Shown piece by piece: positions 44,968 to 59,159 of a DNA stretch of 64,000 nucleotides. Made by a program: the position numbers and the translations under genes. The DNA is from Daucus carota subsp. sativus. Taxonomy: Eukaryota; Streptophyta; Magnoliopsida; Apiales; Apiaceae. Below the pieces are notes generated by a model. That model saw only the letters and a program-made list of their open reading frames with translations. It was not told where the DNA came from and did no database searches. The stretch spans positions 30,552,610 through 30,616,609 of the forward strand of contig NC_030382.2 of assembly GCF_001625215.2 (NCBI RefSeq). Direction: 5' to 3'. Each line of letters starts with the position of its first letter. The first letter of the stretch is position 1.

Positions 44968-45864
44968 GAGTCCGGATCCTCTATCCCCTCTTTATGTCTC
45001 CCTACGTGTCCTCACTTTTTCATTGATCAGTTTTTTACTTATCACGTGATTTATAATTCTATAATTCTTATTTATTTTCTCACAGAGCTTATTATATAAA
45101 CTTTTTCAAATCCATAGAAATATATCTCAGTTATTTAAATATCTTTTTCATATAGTACATAATCAACTAAAAATATTTTTTACATGATATAAATATAATA
45201 TTATATAGTAACTTTATTTTTATGTTTTCTACATGAAATAATTAATTAAAATTTTGAAAATTTTAATATTATTAAATTTAAAAGCAAAAATATACTTTAT
45301 TTACATTATCTTTTCCATATAGTACATAATCAACTAAAAATATTTTTTACATGATATAAATATAATACTATGCAGTAATTTTATTTTTATGCTTTTCTAT
45401 ATTAAATAATTAATTAAAATTTTGTAAACATTAATATTATTAAATTTGAAAGCAAAAAAAAAACTTTCTTTATGACTTAAATTATATTAAAAAATTGAGA
45501 TGTTATTTATATAATATTTAATCTAATAAAATTAAATTGGTATATGAAGGAAATTCACTGGTACATTTTTATTGATAAACCAAACTATACATCATGGAGT
45601 TAATATTTAATGCAACAAAAAAAATGATTGAGAATTTATAAAATTGAAGTCTACATTGAGAAGAAATAAATTAAACCTGCAGTTACAAAAGATTTTATCT
45701 CAGAGTTCACAGAAAGTAACTCACTCAGTTGAATACTTGTAATTTATATGTATTCTGCAATAACAAGAGAGAGATCACGTGAGAAGTAAAAGAACTAACC
45801 AATAAGAAACAGGGGACACATAGGGACACAAAGAGAGGACAGAGGATCCCGACTCATCTAAATG
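44959..45864. mobile_element. MULE-type non-autonomous element with about 85-bp TIRs
   Basis: The element is 44968-45855 (888 bp), beginning GAGTCCGGATCCTCTATCCC; the reverse complement of the right end reads GAGTCGGGATCCTCTGTCC. Similarity continues about 85 bases into each end (including CACGTGAT on both sides). Flanks GTCTAAATG (44959-44967) and ATCTAAATG (45856-45864) form a 9-bp TSD with one change. The interior has an about 165-bp tandem duplication (about 45141-45305 and 45306-45470, 'catatagtacataatcaact'). It encodes nothing. Confidence 0.8.
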
Positions 45865-47905
45865 AGATTATACGAGCGAATGTCCGTATCAATATATATT
45901 ATTATTATGAAAGCATGTATTAGTACTATTTTTTTAATAATATATCAATTATCATGAATTCATGATAGAGGGATCATCAGATTTTAATAGAATCGGATAA
46001 AACATTTTCTCTAATTTAAATAGTCTATCATTTTGTATAGTTTGAATTTAAAGAAATTTAAAGAATTTATGGTGTGCAACCATGTATAGGGTTGTATAGA
46101 AACAATACTTACTTTATTCGGACGCGGTGTGGGGTTTAAAGTGTTGAAATAGATTGAAGTGATAAGTAAAATTAAATTTGTAAAATATTAAACTGTTTGA
46201 ATAGATTTACTTATAACTCAACGGATTGTTTTTAATAAATTTAAATTTATAAATTAACATACTTTTCTAATTAAGTTATTAATACAAAAAATTTATTCAT
46301 ACATGAAACTAAAGTTGCTAACTCAATATTTAAAATACGTGTAATATTAATATATTAAATTTAAAGTTGCATAGTAATTTTTGAATAATTCGTATATATT
46401 CTCTATTGTTTTTAAATATTAAAATCTAAATTCCTTAAATATTCAAGTACCACAAGATTGTAGTTAAAAAAATAAGGTATTTTTTTTTCATAAATACCCA
46501 AGTCTGAAAAGTTTTTTACAAAAATATTATAATTTTTTTAACCTTTGCAAAAATACAATCTTTCAAATGAAAATTGCAGAATGCCATTATTCTAAAATCT
46601 TTATGCAAATATAAGGTGGTTGCATATGCAACCATATCTGCAACTGCTAGCACCTATATGCAATCACAAATACAAATTTGAAAAAATTTATTGGAAATTA
46701 CATTAAATTATATAATAAGTTGCAAGTGGTTTTTTCTTTCAAAAGTCGCAAAATGAGTACTCCTTTGAGGCCAGTACTAATATTACAAAACTAACCTGAA
46801 AATTCACAGTTATCGCAAAATCAATTAAAAATAAACCAACTTTTCTCGCTCTCTCCCGTCTATACTCTTATCTCTCCATACTAAACATCTCTCTCTATCA
46901 CTCCATCTCTCTCTTTATCTTTCTCCCTCAACACCCCCCTCCTGCGGCAAAATATGTGCTTATGCTTGTGTATGTGAGGAGTTGAGAAGGTTTACCAAAA
47001 TGAGAAAACATAGGCAATGATGAGGTGGGAGAGAAAGTTTGAAATCAAAGAGTATATATGTGCTTGCGTTTGTTTATGTGCTTGTGTATGTGTGAACTTT
47101 TATGTGTATATGAAGCTAGGGTTGCAGCATGGTAATTTTTTTCCAAAAATACTCAATGCATTGTATATTCGTAATTATTTTCGGAAAATAGTGAAATTGC
47201 AAAAAAGATCTTACAAAAATCAGTATATTTGCTAAATTCCCAAAAAATAATGAATAATGTGAATTTGTAGAGTTTAGTGTCCAACTAGAAGAGAAAAGAA
47301 GTAGAAATATGAAAGTTATAATAGCACATTGCAACTTATTTCAACTTATTTGAAGAGTAAAAAAGTTAAAAAATTATCAGAATTTTGAGTATTCAATTAG
47401 GATTTAAATTATGCTACAAAATCTGTTGGTATTCAATTACGATTTTAAATTATGCTTAAAAAAATTAATGGTATTCAATTGAGTTTATTTAAAATCCACT
47501 AAATATGATGGTATTCAAATGTTGGTAGATTTTTTTGGACCTCATAAAATGATGGATTTTGTGTGCTTGTTCGGTGTATTTTAAGATATTTGAAAAACCA
47601 CCATAATCCATGAGATTTTGAAGTATTGTGCTTAAATCTAAAGAGTCTACATCAACTCCGAGACATTTAATCTGGAATATATATAAAATCAAATTCGATA
47701 CAATCATTAAAATCCATAAACTATATAAGTTTATTCCTCAAATTTGATATAAAATATTAGATCTTAGTAATTTAGGACATCAATAACTATTCTCATCTCC
47801 AACAACATTCCTTATATTCATTCCTTTTGTAATATTATATCATCAAAAGATTTCATTACTACAAAAAATAAAGAGAGAGAAAGTGTTTGTTTCCAATAAA
47901 TATTA
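45865..47905. other. Intergenic, AT-rich, no gene seen
   Basis: It contains a CT-rich microsatellite-like stretch at 46845-46930 and a repeated phrase 'gtattcaatt-agattt' at 47390-47490. 47780-47900 ('caacattccttatattcattcc', GAGAGAAAG) resembles the right half of the Tourist-like copy at 59485-59824 in reverse order. ORFs such as 47017-47235 are low-complexity chance. Confidence 0.5.
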
Positions 47906-48085
47906 CTCCCTCTATTAGGATATAATAATCATTTGACTTTCTTGTACTTTTAAGAGTTTTGACCGTACATTTTTAAATATTACTTTTAAATATTTTTTGT
48001 GTGAATAAAAATATTGGTGTCATATTTTTATTCACAAAAAGAAATTTCTAAATATATTTATAAATGTACAGTCAAAGTGTCGGGT
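47904..48085. mobile_element. Truncated Stowaway MITE
   Basis: After TA (47904-47905) it begins CTCCCTCTATTAGGATA. An inner palindrome (GACCGTACATTTTTAAATA against AAATGTACAGTC) shows the two arms, but the right terminal 40-50 bases are missing. Confidence 0.6.
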
Positions 48086-48369
48086 ATCAAGCCACTATGA
48101 ATGGGATTATGATTTGAGTTAGAAATTAGAATTGGATTAGTATTATGATTAGGTATATTAGAATTAGATTCTAATTTGTCTAAATTTGAGATGGCTATAT
48201 ATACATAGTCATATTGTTTGATAGGCATGCTTGAGTATTGTGAGGCTTGAGTATCCTAGTTTGTTGGATTGTGTTATTGATAATGATTTTTGATAAATAA
48301 TACAAGTTGGGACGTGGGTTTTCTACGTCATATAATTTTTGTGTGTGTGCTTTGTATTAGAAGATTGAT

Positions 48370-48530
48370 CTCGTATATCAAGTGCTTTTATTATGAAGAA
48401 TTGGGCCACACGCAATTCATGTGTCCGAAAGCAAAGGAAGACTTAAAGGAGTTAAAGAAAATTCGAGAGAAGGGTAGTGCTTTGCTTGTTGAGACGCTTC
48501 GATTGTTGAAATATATCATTTTAAATCTTT
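48370..48530 (+). pseudogene. Possible copia-type gag zinc-knuckle fragment
   Basis: The plus frame reads KCFYYEELGHTQFMCPKAKE, a CX2CX4HX4C knuckle with the second Cys changed to Tyr, then a Lys/Glu-rich tail ending before a stop near 48530. Nothing else of a retrotransposon is nearby. Fragment only. Confidence 0.35.
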
Positions 48531-48890
48531 AAGATAATATAACTCAAAATTAACTAAAAAGATGGTGCAACTACCTTGAACTTCTTTTGTAAGGAAATTT
48601 GAATCGAACCAATACTATGTCCTGAAATTGAACCAGGATATTTAAACGGTGAGGATTCTAAAAGTGGGTAGATGGAACATGATGCTGCATGATACAAATA
48701 GTGTATATATGTTCTAAAGTAAATCAGAATAATCCCTTGTCATGTCTAGTACTAATAGAAATTGTTTTTAAAAGAAAACAACATATTAAGGCCTATATTA
48801 ATTTCAAAACTTAAATGATGAAATAAGAGTAATCATTTTTTCCCCTACAAATGGGACATGGATTAAAAAAAATTATGAATCTATGCATCA

Positions 48891-51800
48891 TCAAGTTCCT
48901 CCCAATGACTTGTTAGATTTTGAAATATCCTCTAGGGTGGAATTCCATAGCTCTTTCAGCTCACCTCTCTTTAGACTCAATCCGACAATTGTTCCTGGGC
49001 CACATTGTGAAAGTGTAAGTAGAAAACAAAACATGGATAACAAATTAATTAAGATTAATTAAATATGAAACCAATCATTATGGACCTAGTGTACTTGGAA
49101 CAAGATACAGTAGAGCTGGTTGCCCATGTCCATCCATCAAGTACAAACCTACGTAAGTACAGATGAGGCCTGCGCAGAGAATCTCATATAAATATACAAT
49201 TTTAATCATTTTTCAAAAGTTTAATAGAACATGTTTAGGAAGATATATTATAATGATATATATGGCATGTCTTGTTTAACTAGTATCGTATCTAATTCTC
49301 AAACATTTCCTATAGTTATGAAATCTATCTAGCTACATATCCTATGTTTAAGCATTATAGTTGGTTTAGCTCCAAAAAACTTTAAATATTATGGTTGCAT
49401 TCGTTGCTACTCTATGAAAAATATATTATTATTCGGTTGAAGACAGTTAGTAAATCCCCTGATTCCTAACATTCTCAATATTTTCAATACTTAGTGGTTG
49501 CATAACTTGAAAGAAAATAATTTGCATCATTGGCGTCAAAGAGGAATACTAAAATCAGAATACAAACCGCACGAATAGCCAACCATCAACCAAATAAAGT
49601 ATCCATCTCTCACACCTTTCTGTTTTGCTTTGTCAAATCTGTGCATGAATAACACAAAAATTAGGAACAAGTTTTAAAGAGTCATAAGTAACAAATATTA
49701 TAGACAAGGAAAATTAATGGACTCACCATCTCACTCTCCTGTTATTGCTTTTGTTTCTTTAATTTACACAAACAGAGTGCCCAACAACTAAACATAGGTC
49801 GGTCCAAAAGTGCTAATAAATACATTAGCTATTGTCTTCTATTTTTAAAGGCCCCGACGTTCTTATTCAAATCGATGCGTGGGATGTTACAAACACCACA
49901 TCTATTGTATTCCACGCCGTCAACAAATTCACACATAAATTGACGAACCCCGAATAATGCCTTTACACTTCCGGCCGGGTCAAGCTCTTTAACATTTATA
50001 ATATCCCAAACCCACAACTCAATGCACATCGAACCCAACAACCCATCACAGCTCGGTCCAAAAGTGCTAGCAAATTGGTATACATAAGTTGTGGACTTGT
50101 ATCTATAAAGGACCAAAACCTTCTTATTATTCTAACTATAGGGGGATTTTACAAACGTTGCCCATTCTATTACTAGGTGTATTCAATTCGCACCATTTTT
50201 AATTTGTTTTTGACTATTTTAAATTCCAAAAATTATTTCAAAATATGTTTAAAAATATTTAATTATTGATCTGTGGCTTTCAAAATTTTTGTAAATTATA
50301 ATTTGTTGAGAATATTTGAATTATATGTATCATATGATTCTTAGAGCGGTGAAAAATATTTCATTTGGACCATTAGAGATATAGGGTATACCGAGTTAAC
50401 CGTTGGGGGTAGTGGCATGACACTTCCGTGACAGTTTGATTGGTTACGCAGTCTTGGGAGGAGCTTTGACCAGTTTTAATATATTTTTTTCAGTGTTATT
50501 ATTTGTTTAGGATAAGTGGGTGCACTTAGTTTGATTTGATTGGTGATTTTTTGAACAAATGTCTCTTTATTACATAATAATTATCCCTTGCATTTTCCAT
50601 ACTCGGTGATTTAAATATATTTTAAGACAGAGAAAACTATTATCTTGAAAATATTTAAATTATTAATTTAATATAAATATAATTATTTTTTGTCACATTC
50701 AGAAATTTTAAAAATAATTAGAAGTTAGATCTAAGAGTGAAATCGGAGAACTAGAAAACAGTCAAATGGAGTGAAATTACAATGAAAATATATTATATTT
50801 AAGAATTTGTACCCGAAAATTAGTTGAACGAGGATAATATGGGGGTATCTAATTACTTTAGTTTCATGGAACATGGTGATAAAGATGTTTTTGAAAAGAA
50901 AAAAAATTCTTGTTCAAAAATTTCTGCTTGTTCAAGAAAAGCAAGTGGTTGATAATTTTAATGAGGTTAAGATGATCAAATTCACTCCTTCACTTGATCC
51001 CACTTCACTTGCTAGTTAGCTTTTAAAGTCCTTTCCATTTTATTCCAGTATAGTTCTTGCCTTTTACAAAACTCATAATGAAGTTTGTTATTCAATGATG
51101 GGAAACATGAAAGAAACTAAAACTAGTCCTTTAATTCTGTTAGAAATTAATTTAATTCTATTTATAAATATTTTTTATGTAGGTCTGGTAGTTATATAAT
51201 AGATTATATAATAGATCCACGTGTTATTCGGTCGTAGTCCATTAAGATTATTTAAATATATATTCAATTTTGTATATATAGTGACGTAATCCTCCACATA
51301 TTATCTAAAACTTAATTACCGGAATAATATTAAATATTGTGTCTATTTTATGATTGTGATCCATAGTTTTATTGTGCCTATTTCATGATTGTGATCCATA
51401 TATTTATCTCCCTTCCGAAAATCTTGGATAGTCAATAATTTATCTTTCATTACTTTCATACGTCATACATTATGTCCATTATTTTAAGAGTACTGTTACA
51501 CTAACAATTGCATGATAACCTGTAGGGCTTATATATATTAATGATGTTCGTATACAATTATGGTTTAAGGGATGGTAGTAAGGCTTTTGTTGTTGCTATT
51601 CTTTGTTGTGAAAAAATATGGTAGGAGTGGACGAGACTTCAAATAGGGTAAAGGTTGAAGTTGTCCAAAAATAAAATTGGATTATGTACAAATAATGATC
51701 ATTCAAGAGTTCTCTTGATTCCACAATCATGAGTCTGCTTTATGAAATATGCTTTCAAACTGATAAGGATTCTTAACTTTTGTTACCTAGATGCAATATC

Positions 51801-54800
51801 TGTCGTATAAGTTTAAACTACTTAAATAAAGTAAATTTACTTGCAAGAAATATTGCTTATATATATGATGATGATATAAAGGCAAACTATGAAACTACTA
51901 CTTTTGTATTCAAGTAACTCTGTATAGGTCTTACTCTAGAGTACTCATTAAATGTTTAGTTCTCAATATGGACCACTCATCCAATACTCATATCGTTACT
52001 TGCAATACTCATCAAATGCTTAAGTCTTCTTATGGACTACTCATTAAATGCTTACGTATCATTTACTATCCATGCTTATGTGGTTTAGGTCCAATATATC
52101 CGCAATGTTCAACCCAAGGGTTTTAAAGAAACCCATGCCTCTCTCTGCCCTTTAGTTTAAATAGTGAAAGAGACTAAGGTTTTTTATGTCTAGAGGGTAT
52201 GAATTAAGTTGATAATTAAAGTAATTTATTGTAGAACAATGAGAAAGTTATGCCTATATATAACAATAAGGGTAAGGGAATCAAACATGTTATTTGTTAA
52301 CAGTAAAAAAGATTTAAACAATAAAAAGTACCTAAAAGCATACGCAACGAGCAACCCTGGGAACAGGATGTCTCCGAAACCAATCATGTTATAACCACCA
52401 AAGGGATCGTGAAATTTTGGGGATCTTAATAGCATCGGAATGGATTCTCCGCCACTATTATCACCTTTGGCAACCTATGTTTTACATATGAAAATATTAC
52501 GAGGGATGCATACAACAAAACTACAAACATGACATAGTTGTAAATCCTACTACATGATTACACACTTATATACCTAGAGCATATTGTTAGGAATCAGCCA
52601 ATTCTTGAAAAATATATATCAATGATGTCTAGTACAATCATATGTACAATACAATTTTTATTATGTGTTTTAGTAACTCCATCAAAAGGTTATGAATTGA
52701 TTAACAAGTCCGCTACCAATATCTTGATTTATAGCTAGACTAAATAGCTCATTGGTTAGGTCATTATATCTCCATTATTTTGAGATAAATATATATAAAG
52801 AACGTATTAAATCTCATACCATCACATGAAAAACTCTCACTAGCTAGTCAAGTAAATTGATGGGTTTGGTGTGTCATAATTAATGCTAGCAAAATCTAAG
52901 TTCCTGGTTTGGGGAAAGACATGTGAATCACAATCTACCATAAGGAAATCATTCCCCGTGGATCATGATGACAATCAATAAATTGATCAAGAAAATCATT
53001 ATTGCAGACTTATATATTTATACGTAAATCATGGCTTCACAGGCATGCTTCTGGTGAACAAGCAATATAGGCACAACAAGAGTAACTAAAACTTACCGAA
53101 ATCATAACGCTGCTACCGAATATATAAGGAGAAATGAAAACCCAAAAGATGTCATAACAGAAAGCACAAGAAAGAAGTGCAGTAGCAACCTGGATAAAAC
53201 AAACAGAAGCCATAAATTTTATAAAAAAAATGATTAAAAATTCACTACATTACCGAAGTACCTTAATATTAGGTAATTGAGCCAGCTGCAAAACTGTTAT
53301 CATCAAACAGATACCCTGTCAACAAGAGAGTCATCTTAAAGAAGCAACATCATGTATCAAGAGTGAAGGGAAAAGATGATACTGAAGGGGTATTCTGTAA
53401 TGTTGCATAAATATTTATCAGCAGATTAACTGTACAAGAAGATTAGTTAGAATGAAAATTTAATAATGAAGACTAATGTTATATACTAATATACACCTAA
53501 TTCCTCCAGTTTGTTTATGTACGTAATATTGTTTAGCATTCACCCCTACATTTCTTTGCAAATACATACAACTACTAAATTAGTAACTGCCTAGCAGTGA
53601 TATCATCCCATTTCCTTGCAAGCCTATAAATACTTATCATAATTTCAAAAATTGAAAGGAATTTGCTAGAAAATAAAAAGAAAGCATAGCTGATAAACCT
53701 TACAAGAATGTCTTGCCCAATCCAAGAATAAGATGCCCTCCGTGTTACGGCCCAGAAAATGGCTAACGCAAAGGACAAAGCCAAAACCAGCAGAGAGAAA
53801 ATAGGAGTCTCTCCGAATAGTGGTAATCCGACTTTTTGCTGCTTCCATTTGCTACTTAGTAAAACATATAAATATCAATTAAAGTTGAAGTGGTTAATTC
53901 TTTTGCAATACGCAATGCATTGAGTTTGAAATATACCTTGAGACAACAGATGTTATACAAAAATGCATCCCCTGTTTTGTCAAAATAGAGTATCGACAAG
54001 GTATAAGTTAACAAATAATCAAACATCATTTAATGTAAAGTTGGAAACTGTTGTCCAAAACAATTCTGATTCTTAACACATAAGAATAATCGGGAAAGTC
54101 AAAAGAGAAAGGGAAAAAAAATCTTACTTCCGTAATACTATGTTAAAAAAACCATCATGAAAAATGTTGTATTGCCCTCAAATAGAAACAAGTCTAGAAA
54201 TGTACGAAACTATTGATCGCATGATAGAAAGAAAATTATATATTTAACAATTAGTTTTCATTAAATTTCATCACAAATATCAACCTTCTACAGGCTCCTT
54301 GTAAAACTTACTATATATGCAGTGATGTAATATATTATATTACAATACAAATTTGAGACAAAGGGTAAGAATAGTACTAGAGTGTGTCAATATTCCTTAT
54401 TTCATCTCATGGATAAACATAACTATTACATATACGAATAGTTAAACATGAAACACACCTGAACACCCCCAATGCAGAAAAGTATAATCAACACCCAGAC
54501 AAACGATGCCGACATGAAAAAATATAGCAGTAGCAGAAAAACAGATGCGGTTATGACAAATGTAACCGCACTCATTAGGTTAACTTCTACGATTTCATCC
54601 TCATCATCATCTGCTCCAACCTTCGAAGATTTCTGTTAATGAAAAAAAAATACAAATTTAATCAATATACTTCTACAATTGCATATTTATACCCACAAAC
54701 TAATGCACACACATCAGGGAAATTCTTAAACTTCTCAATATCAAGGTAAGCAGGTTCCAAATCCTCATCCTATAGAGATAGATCTTAAGAAACAAACAAA

Positions 54801-57800
54801 AACCTCACCATTCAATAGATACTGAGACAAAAATATTCAAAAGTAGTTTTAGCTATCGTAAAATAGACTTGTAAATAATGTCCAATAGATTGGGAGAAAT
54901 ATAAGTAGCTGGCTCATAAACATCAATTACTTTAAATCAGGATCAATTGGATGGGTGAATAAACTAATTCTTCACAATTAGCAACAACATATGGAATCTC
55001 AGAAACAAATGCACAAAAACATACTTAAGTGGTGACCAACAATATGCATGCATCAAAGAAGGCATCAAGGATCAAAGAGGGGGTAGTTTCCTGGTTCCTT
55101 GATTATTATGTTGAATGTGTATAAACCTTCATTGATGGGAAGCACAATAAAAGCTGAAACTTTTATACAATATACAAGACTAGCAATCCCGTGCTAATTT
55201 TCTTTCATATTCCTGCTTGTACTCATGTTAGTTAGATTAAATATACCCATATGTAAAAGAAATTACACATTTGTTTCATTTCATGCTAGTTCATTCATAA
55301 ATATTCATAAAAACCTTCCTAATATATATTACACACTACACATGCACTCAAAAGGAAGCCGATAATGTTTTAATGACTTGTAAAGAACCAATCTCTGGTA
55401 TGGAAGCTTATAAAAAAAATTCTAGGACAGCAGTACACGAAAAAACAATGAACTATGAAATTCTAGATGAAATCAAGAAGGCATATATGTGACCTTTGGT
55501 GAAAATTCATCAGAGCTCTCCTCACTTTGTTTGCTTGCAGTAAACTCTGACCAAACTGCAGCACATGCTACAGTCCCAACAGTCATAAACCACAGGAATA
55601 CCACAGACGGGTCAACGATCGAGCGCTCTGGCGCATATAGTAGTAATTCCACTAAAATAAATTGATAAATTAGTAACAAATAAATCAACAGGGATCATTA
55701 AATTTACTACCACAAGTTCACTACGGAGAGATAAAATATATACAAAGCTAAAAGCATAAAACAGAAGCAATATAATTATTATATCAAAGTTAGCTATTAA
55801 TATGTATGTGTATTTTGGTCATGGAGTCTGAGTATCACAAACTATACATTTTGAAATATTCTCTATGAAAGTGTGGTAAAGTGTTCAGTAAAATCAGCAC
55901 CTAAGTAATTCGTTAAAGGCGGCCTCTCAAATTTAACCGATTTGATGTGCCATATGTGGAATATGGTACTCCATGGAATGCAGTAGAACCTTAGGTTACT
56001 AGGTGATGGGCAATGTAATTGAATGCATTTTTCAAAAAGTTATATTCACAAATCAAATTGAACATCTAATAATGAAGTGACTAGCTTGAATGATAATCAC
56101 ATACATATCACTATCCATTTTTACCACTTTAAATTTGTAAGACATGGAACACTAAAAAAATAGTTCCAAACAAATAGCAATATTTTTTACTAACATTTTA
56201 TTCATATAGAGCACTAGAATTTCTAAAAGATAAAGAATATCTTTAATTTAGTTACTGCTTAGCAAAATATCATGCTCCATTTGGTTCAGGAGTTAGTCGA
56301 ATTGTGAGCCAAACTAAAGGATAAAGAACGGAATTCATAAGAAAGAGCGAAAATATAAGGAGTTGAGACTTTCAATGATGAAATTTGTTAAGACAGTGAG
56401 TAAGATTGAAATTGAGGCATTTCTTATTGAGTTGATGAGTAATGGAAAATCATGAATGTTTATAAGTTAACTAGATTAATTTTATTACCATTCCTAACCA
56501 TCCCCCCTATTTTACAAAATCAAGGTAGTAATACCTGGTATATTATTAATTACAAGGTCAAATTTTGAAATGTTAGGACTGTAGGAGGTTCATCAATTAC
56601 ACTTTGCTTTACAACTCACCGTTGTTTTTACCTCCCATGGAATTGGTGAAACGGTCTCCATCAGACTTTGTGATAATGACAACGGGAATTTTAATATCTA
56701 CAGATTTATTGCTCGGACAATCAATCACAGGAAGCTCATCTGCACATACGAGAATAGAATAATAGGTAAAAATATTTAACTTAGCATCTCGACCAGAGTT
56801 TTGCTGGCTTTTGTTTGATTAATTAAAATGGTGCAACTAAAATACTAGATGGAAACAAAGCATATAAGAGCCCAAATATACAACCTGGATCATCATTAAT
56901 CAATAGCAAAATAGCTGCACCTCCAGATTCTGCGACTTCAGCCTTCACCGAGAACTCACAAGTACCACGTGGGCACACGGCAATTGAGCCAGATAACTGC
57001 GAAACAACATGTAAAGAACATATGAAAAACTTTTGAAGTGATATCATGACGGTTGTGAATAAGATAAACCACTTTTATTTTGCCTCTGAACTCCCAAAAT
57101 ATGTACTGCTTATGAATTGCTAAAGACTAGAGGTAATGGCAAGTCGATACAACTTTGTTGGGGTCATAGCAAAAATATATGATGCCTCAGCAACATTTCA
57201 ATTGATATATAAAAGAAGGCTTACTTGTGAACTCTTTTATGTGATAACATTTGAGTAGGAAATAACATTCTCATTTGTTTTTATAAAAGCGAGTTGCAAT
57301 GTGTCACTCATTTACGTGCCAAGATAGGTAGAGGTTGCCAAGGAAATGGTAAATGGAGAAAGTAGAGATCAGTGATGATAGTAAGTAAATCCTCTGCAAG
57401 TTTAGTTTATATGTAGGACACGTATAACTGCCTACAAAAACAATCAAGGGAAAGTGAGAATCTAATATGTAGACATACAATACTAAGACAATGAAATGGA
57501 AGTAATGAACAGTATCTGTAATCACATACAATATAACCAAATTAATTGTATGACAAAAAATTGAAACAAAGAGGGAACCTTTTCGCTTAGAGTAGAACAA
57601 CAATCCGAGGGATTAGGATTTTTTGCAGGTAGTTTAGTAGCATGTTCCTTTTCTTGGGGTAAGTCAGCACCAAATTTTGCATCCAAACCCACAACTTGAT
57701 CAACTTTCTCATCATTAATCCAATACCTAACTATTACCTGAAAATATAAAGAATAAATCATATTTGAACGAAAGATTTGAAGCTAAAATACAACAATAGT

Positions 57801-58098
57801 TGAAGAAGATGATGTTTAATCAGAATGATTATGAAGTATCATCACCCACAAGGCAACATTTCTCATATATAAATATGTTCATGTATGATGAACATGATAA
57901 TAAAAAATATATATACGCAATGCCCATTTTATTTGTAATAAGAAAAGAGAAAGAGGAATAGCCAAAAATAATGCAAGAAATATAAACCTCTCGAACATCT
58001 TCAGACTTGCGACAAATGGGAGCGGCATGGGAGTGGAATGATGAAGATAATAAAATGAGTAAAATTGTTGATGGGAAAAAGAGAGAGTACGACGCCAT
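48891..58098 (-). CDS. SPPL: Signal peptide peptidase-like protease (SPPL, PA-domain type)
   Basis: Fourteen minus-strand exons: 58098-57988, 57737-57579, 56996-56885, 56739-56620, 55651-55494, 54632-54459, 53971-53937, 53851-53704, 53315-53262, 53189-53097, 52474-52332, 49638-49568, 49148-49086, 48994-48891; 514 aa, consistent phases. Residues 1-25 are a signal peptide ([20 protein letters not shown]). A luminal PA domain follows ([32 protein letters not shown]). Then several membrane segments ([33 protein letters not shown]). Catalytic aspartates: YD in [12 protein letters not shown] (369-370) and GFGD (420-423). PAL is at 470-472 in [13 protein letters not shown]. It is an intramembrane aspartyl protease of endosomes or vacuole in plants. 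The C-terminus [10 protein letters not shown] is conserved. Between VGYSCG and LYLMDGHG about seven residues of the family are missing (see findings). Intron 11 is 2.7 kb. Confidence 0.88.
49639..52331. other. SPPL intron 11
   Basis: AT-rich. Two copies of 'cggtccaaaagtgcta' with neighbouring similarity ('aaag-ccccga-gttctta', 49798-49870; 'aaaggaccaaaaccttctta', 50052-50130) lie in direct order about 255 bases apart. A minus-strand frame of 95 codons (49829-50116) spans them, but no family is recognised. The rest shows no ORF or transposon border. Confidence 0.5.
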
Positions 58099-58399
58099 TC
58101 GAATCTATTAACTGGGTGGCGCTCAACCCTCTTTAAAGCCTATATCTCAAAGCATCAACACATTCAAGAATCCACATATAAATAAATTTATGTATAGAAA
58201 CAGATACATAAATGGAGGAAATATCACATGCACTCATTTCTTTGTTTGCCTTCCCTACTAAAAGTAGCCATTCCATGTCTTATTCACACGCAATTATTAC
58301 TTTTAAAATAACATAAAAATACACAAGTAGAAGTCAAAATTTTAACTTGTCAAAGAAAGTCTAATGAGGTTGGTTATAATGAATGGCTAAATTGATCAG

Positions 58400-59159
58400 T
58401 AAGAGCAACTCCAACCATGAAAAACTCTAGCTAAAAAGTGAGTTGGCATGCATATCAAAATTTAAAAAAAAAATAGTCGATCTCTTGAAAAAAAATCACA
58501 CTCCAACCATCCTCAGCCCTTGTCTATAATTATAACCAAGCTCCTATGGATGACTATATTTGTCGAACCAATACAAATTTGTAGCAAATACCACGTCATC
58601 TAATTACCATATTTAAACAATACATTCTATTTAAAATCACTTGAAATAATAATAACATAATATTTTTAAAATATAGTCAATCAATATAGCCATCAATACC
58701 ATCGAAGCAAAATGTCTTACAAGTTCAACAAATTATACATAATGTCTTAGAAGTCCAATTTAGCCAACCATTATCTCCAATGGGGTTAGCTATAATGGTT
58801 GGCTAAACTGGACCTGTAAGACATAATGTAAATTTTGTTGAACCTGTAAGACATTTTGCTTTGATGGTATTGGCTATATTTATTGGCTATATTTTAAAAA
58901 TAGTATGTTATTATTATTTCAAGTTATAAATAGAATATATCAATTTAATATGGTAATAAATAATGTGTAATCTTCCTACAGATTTCTTACTTGTAGAGGT
59001 TCGACAAATATAGTCATCCATAAGAGCTTGATTTTAATTATAGACAAGGAGAGAGCATGGTTGGACTGTGATATTTTTAAGAGATTATCTATATTTTTTA
59101 TTTTTGGTATGTCAATTCAGTTTTTAAATAGGGGCTTTTCATGGTTGGAGTTGCTCTAA
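58400..59159. mobile_element. Tourist-like fold-back element (copy 1)
   Basis: The element is 58403-59156 (754 bp), TIR GAGCAACTCCAACCATG with its complement, flanked by TAA (58400-58402 and 59157-59159). The two halves are inverted repeats over almost the whole length, about 370 bases each, with the turn near 58785 (CAATGGGGTTAGC). 3-bp TAA TSD indicates PIF/Harbinger (Tourist). Transcription would give a very long hairpin. Confidence 0.82.

Noticed and set aside
47017..47235. 72-aa Cys/Val-rich ORF
   Set aside because: Translation of a TGTGCTTG-type simple sequence; not protein-like.
49829..50116. 95-aa ORF as a gene
   Set aside because: Lies in an SPPL intron, no recognised motif, no promoter or splice context.
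54700..54775. Acidic peptide frame [14 protein letters not shown] on the minus strand in an SPPL intron
   Set aside because: Looked like an extra exon, but exon 5 and exon 6 already join in phase 0 and match the family without it.
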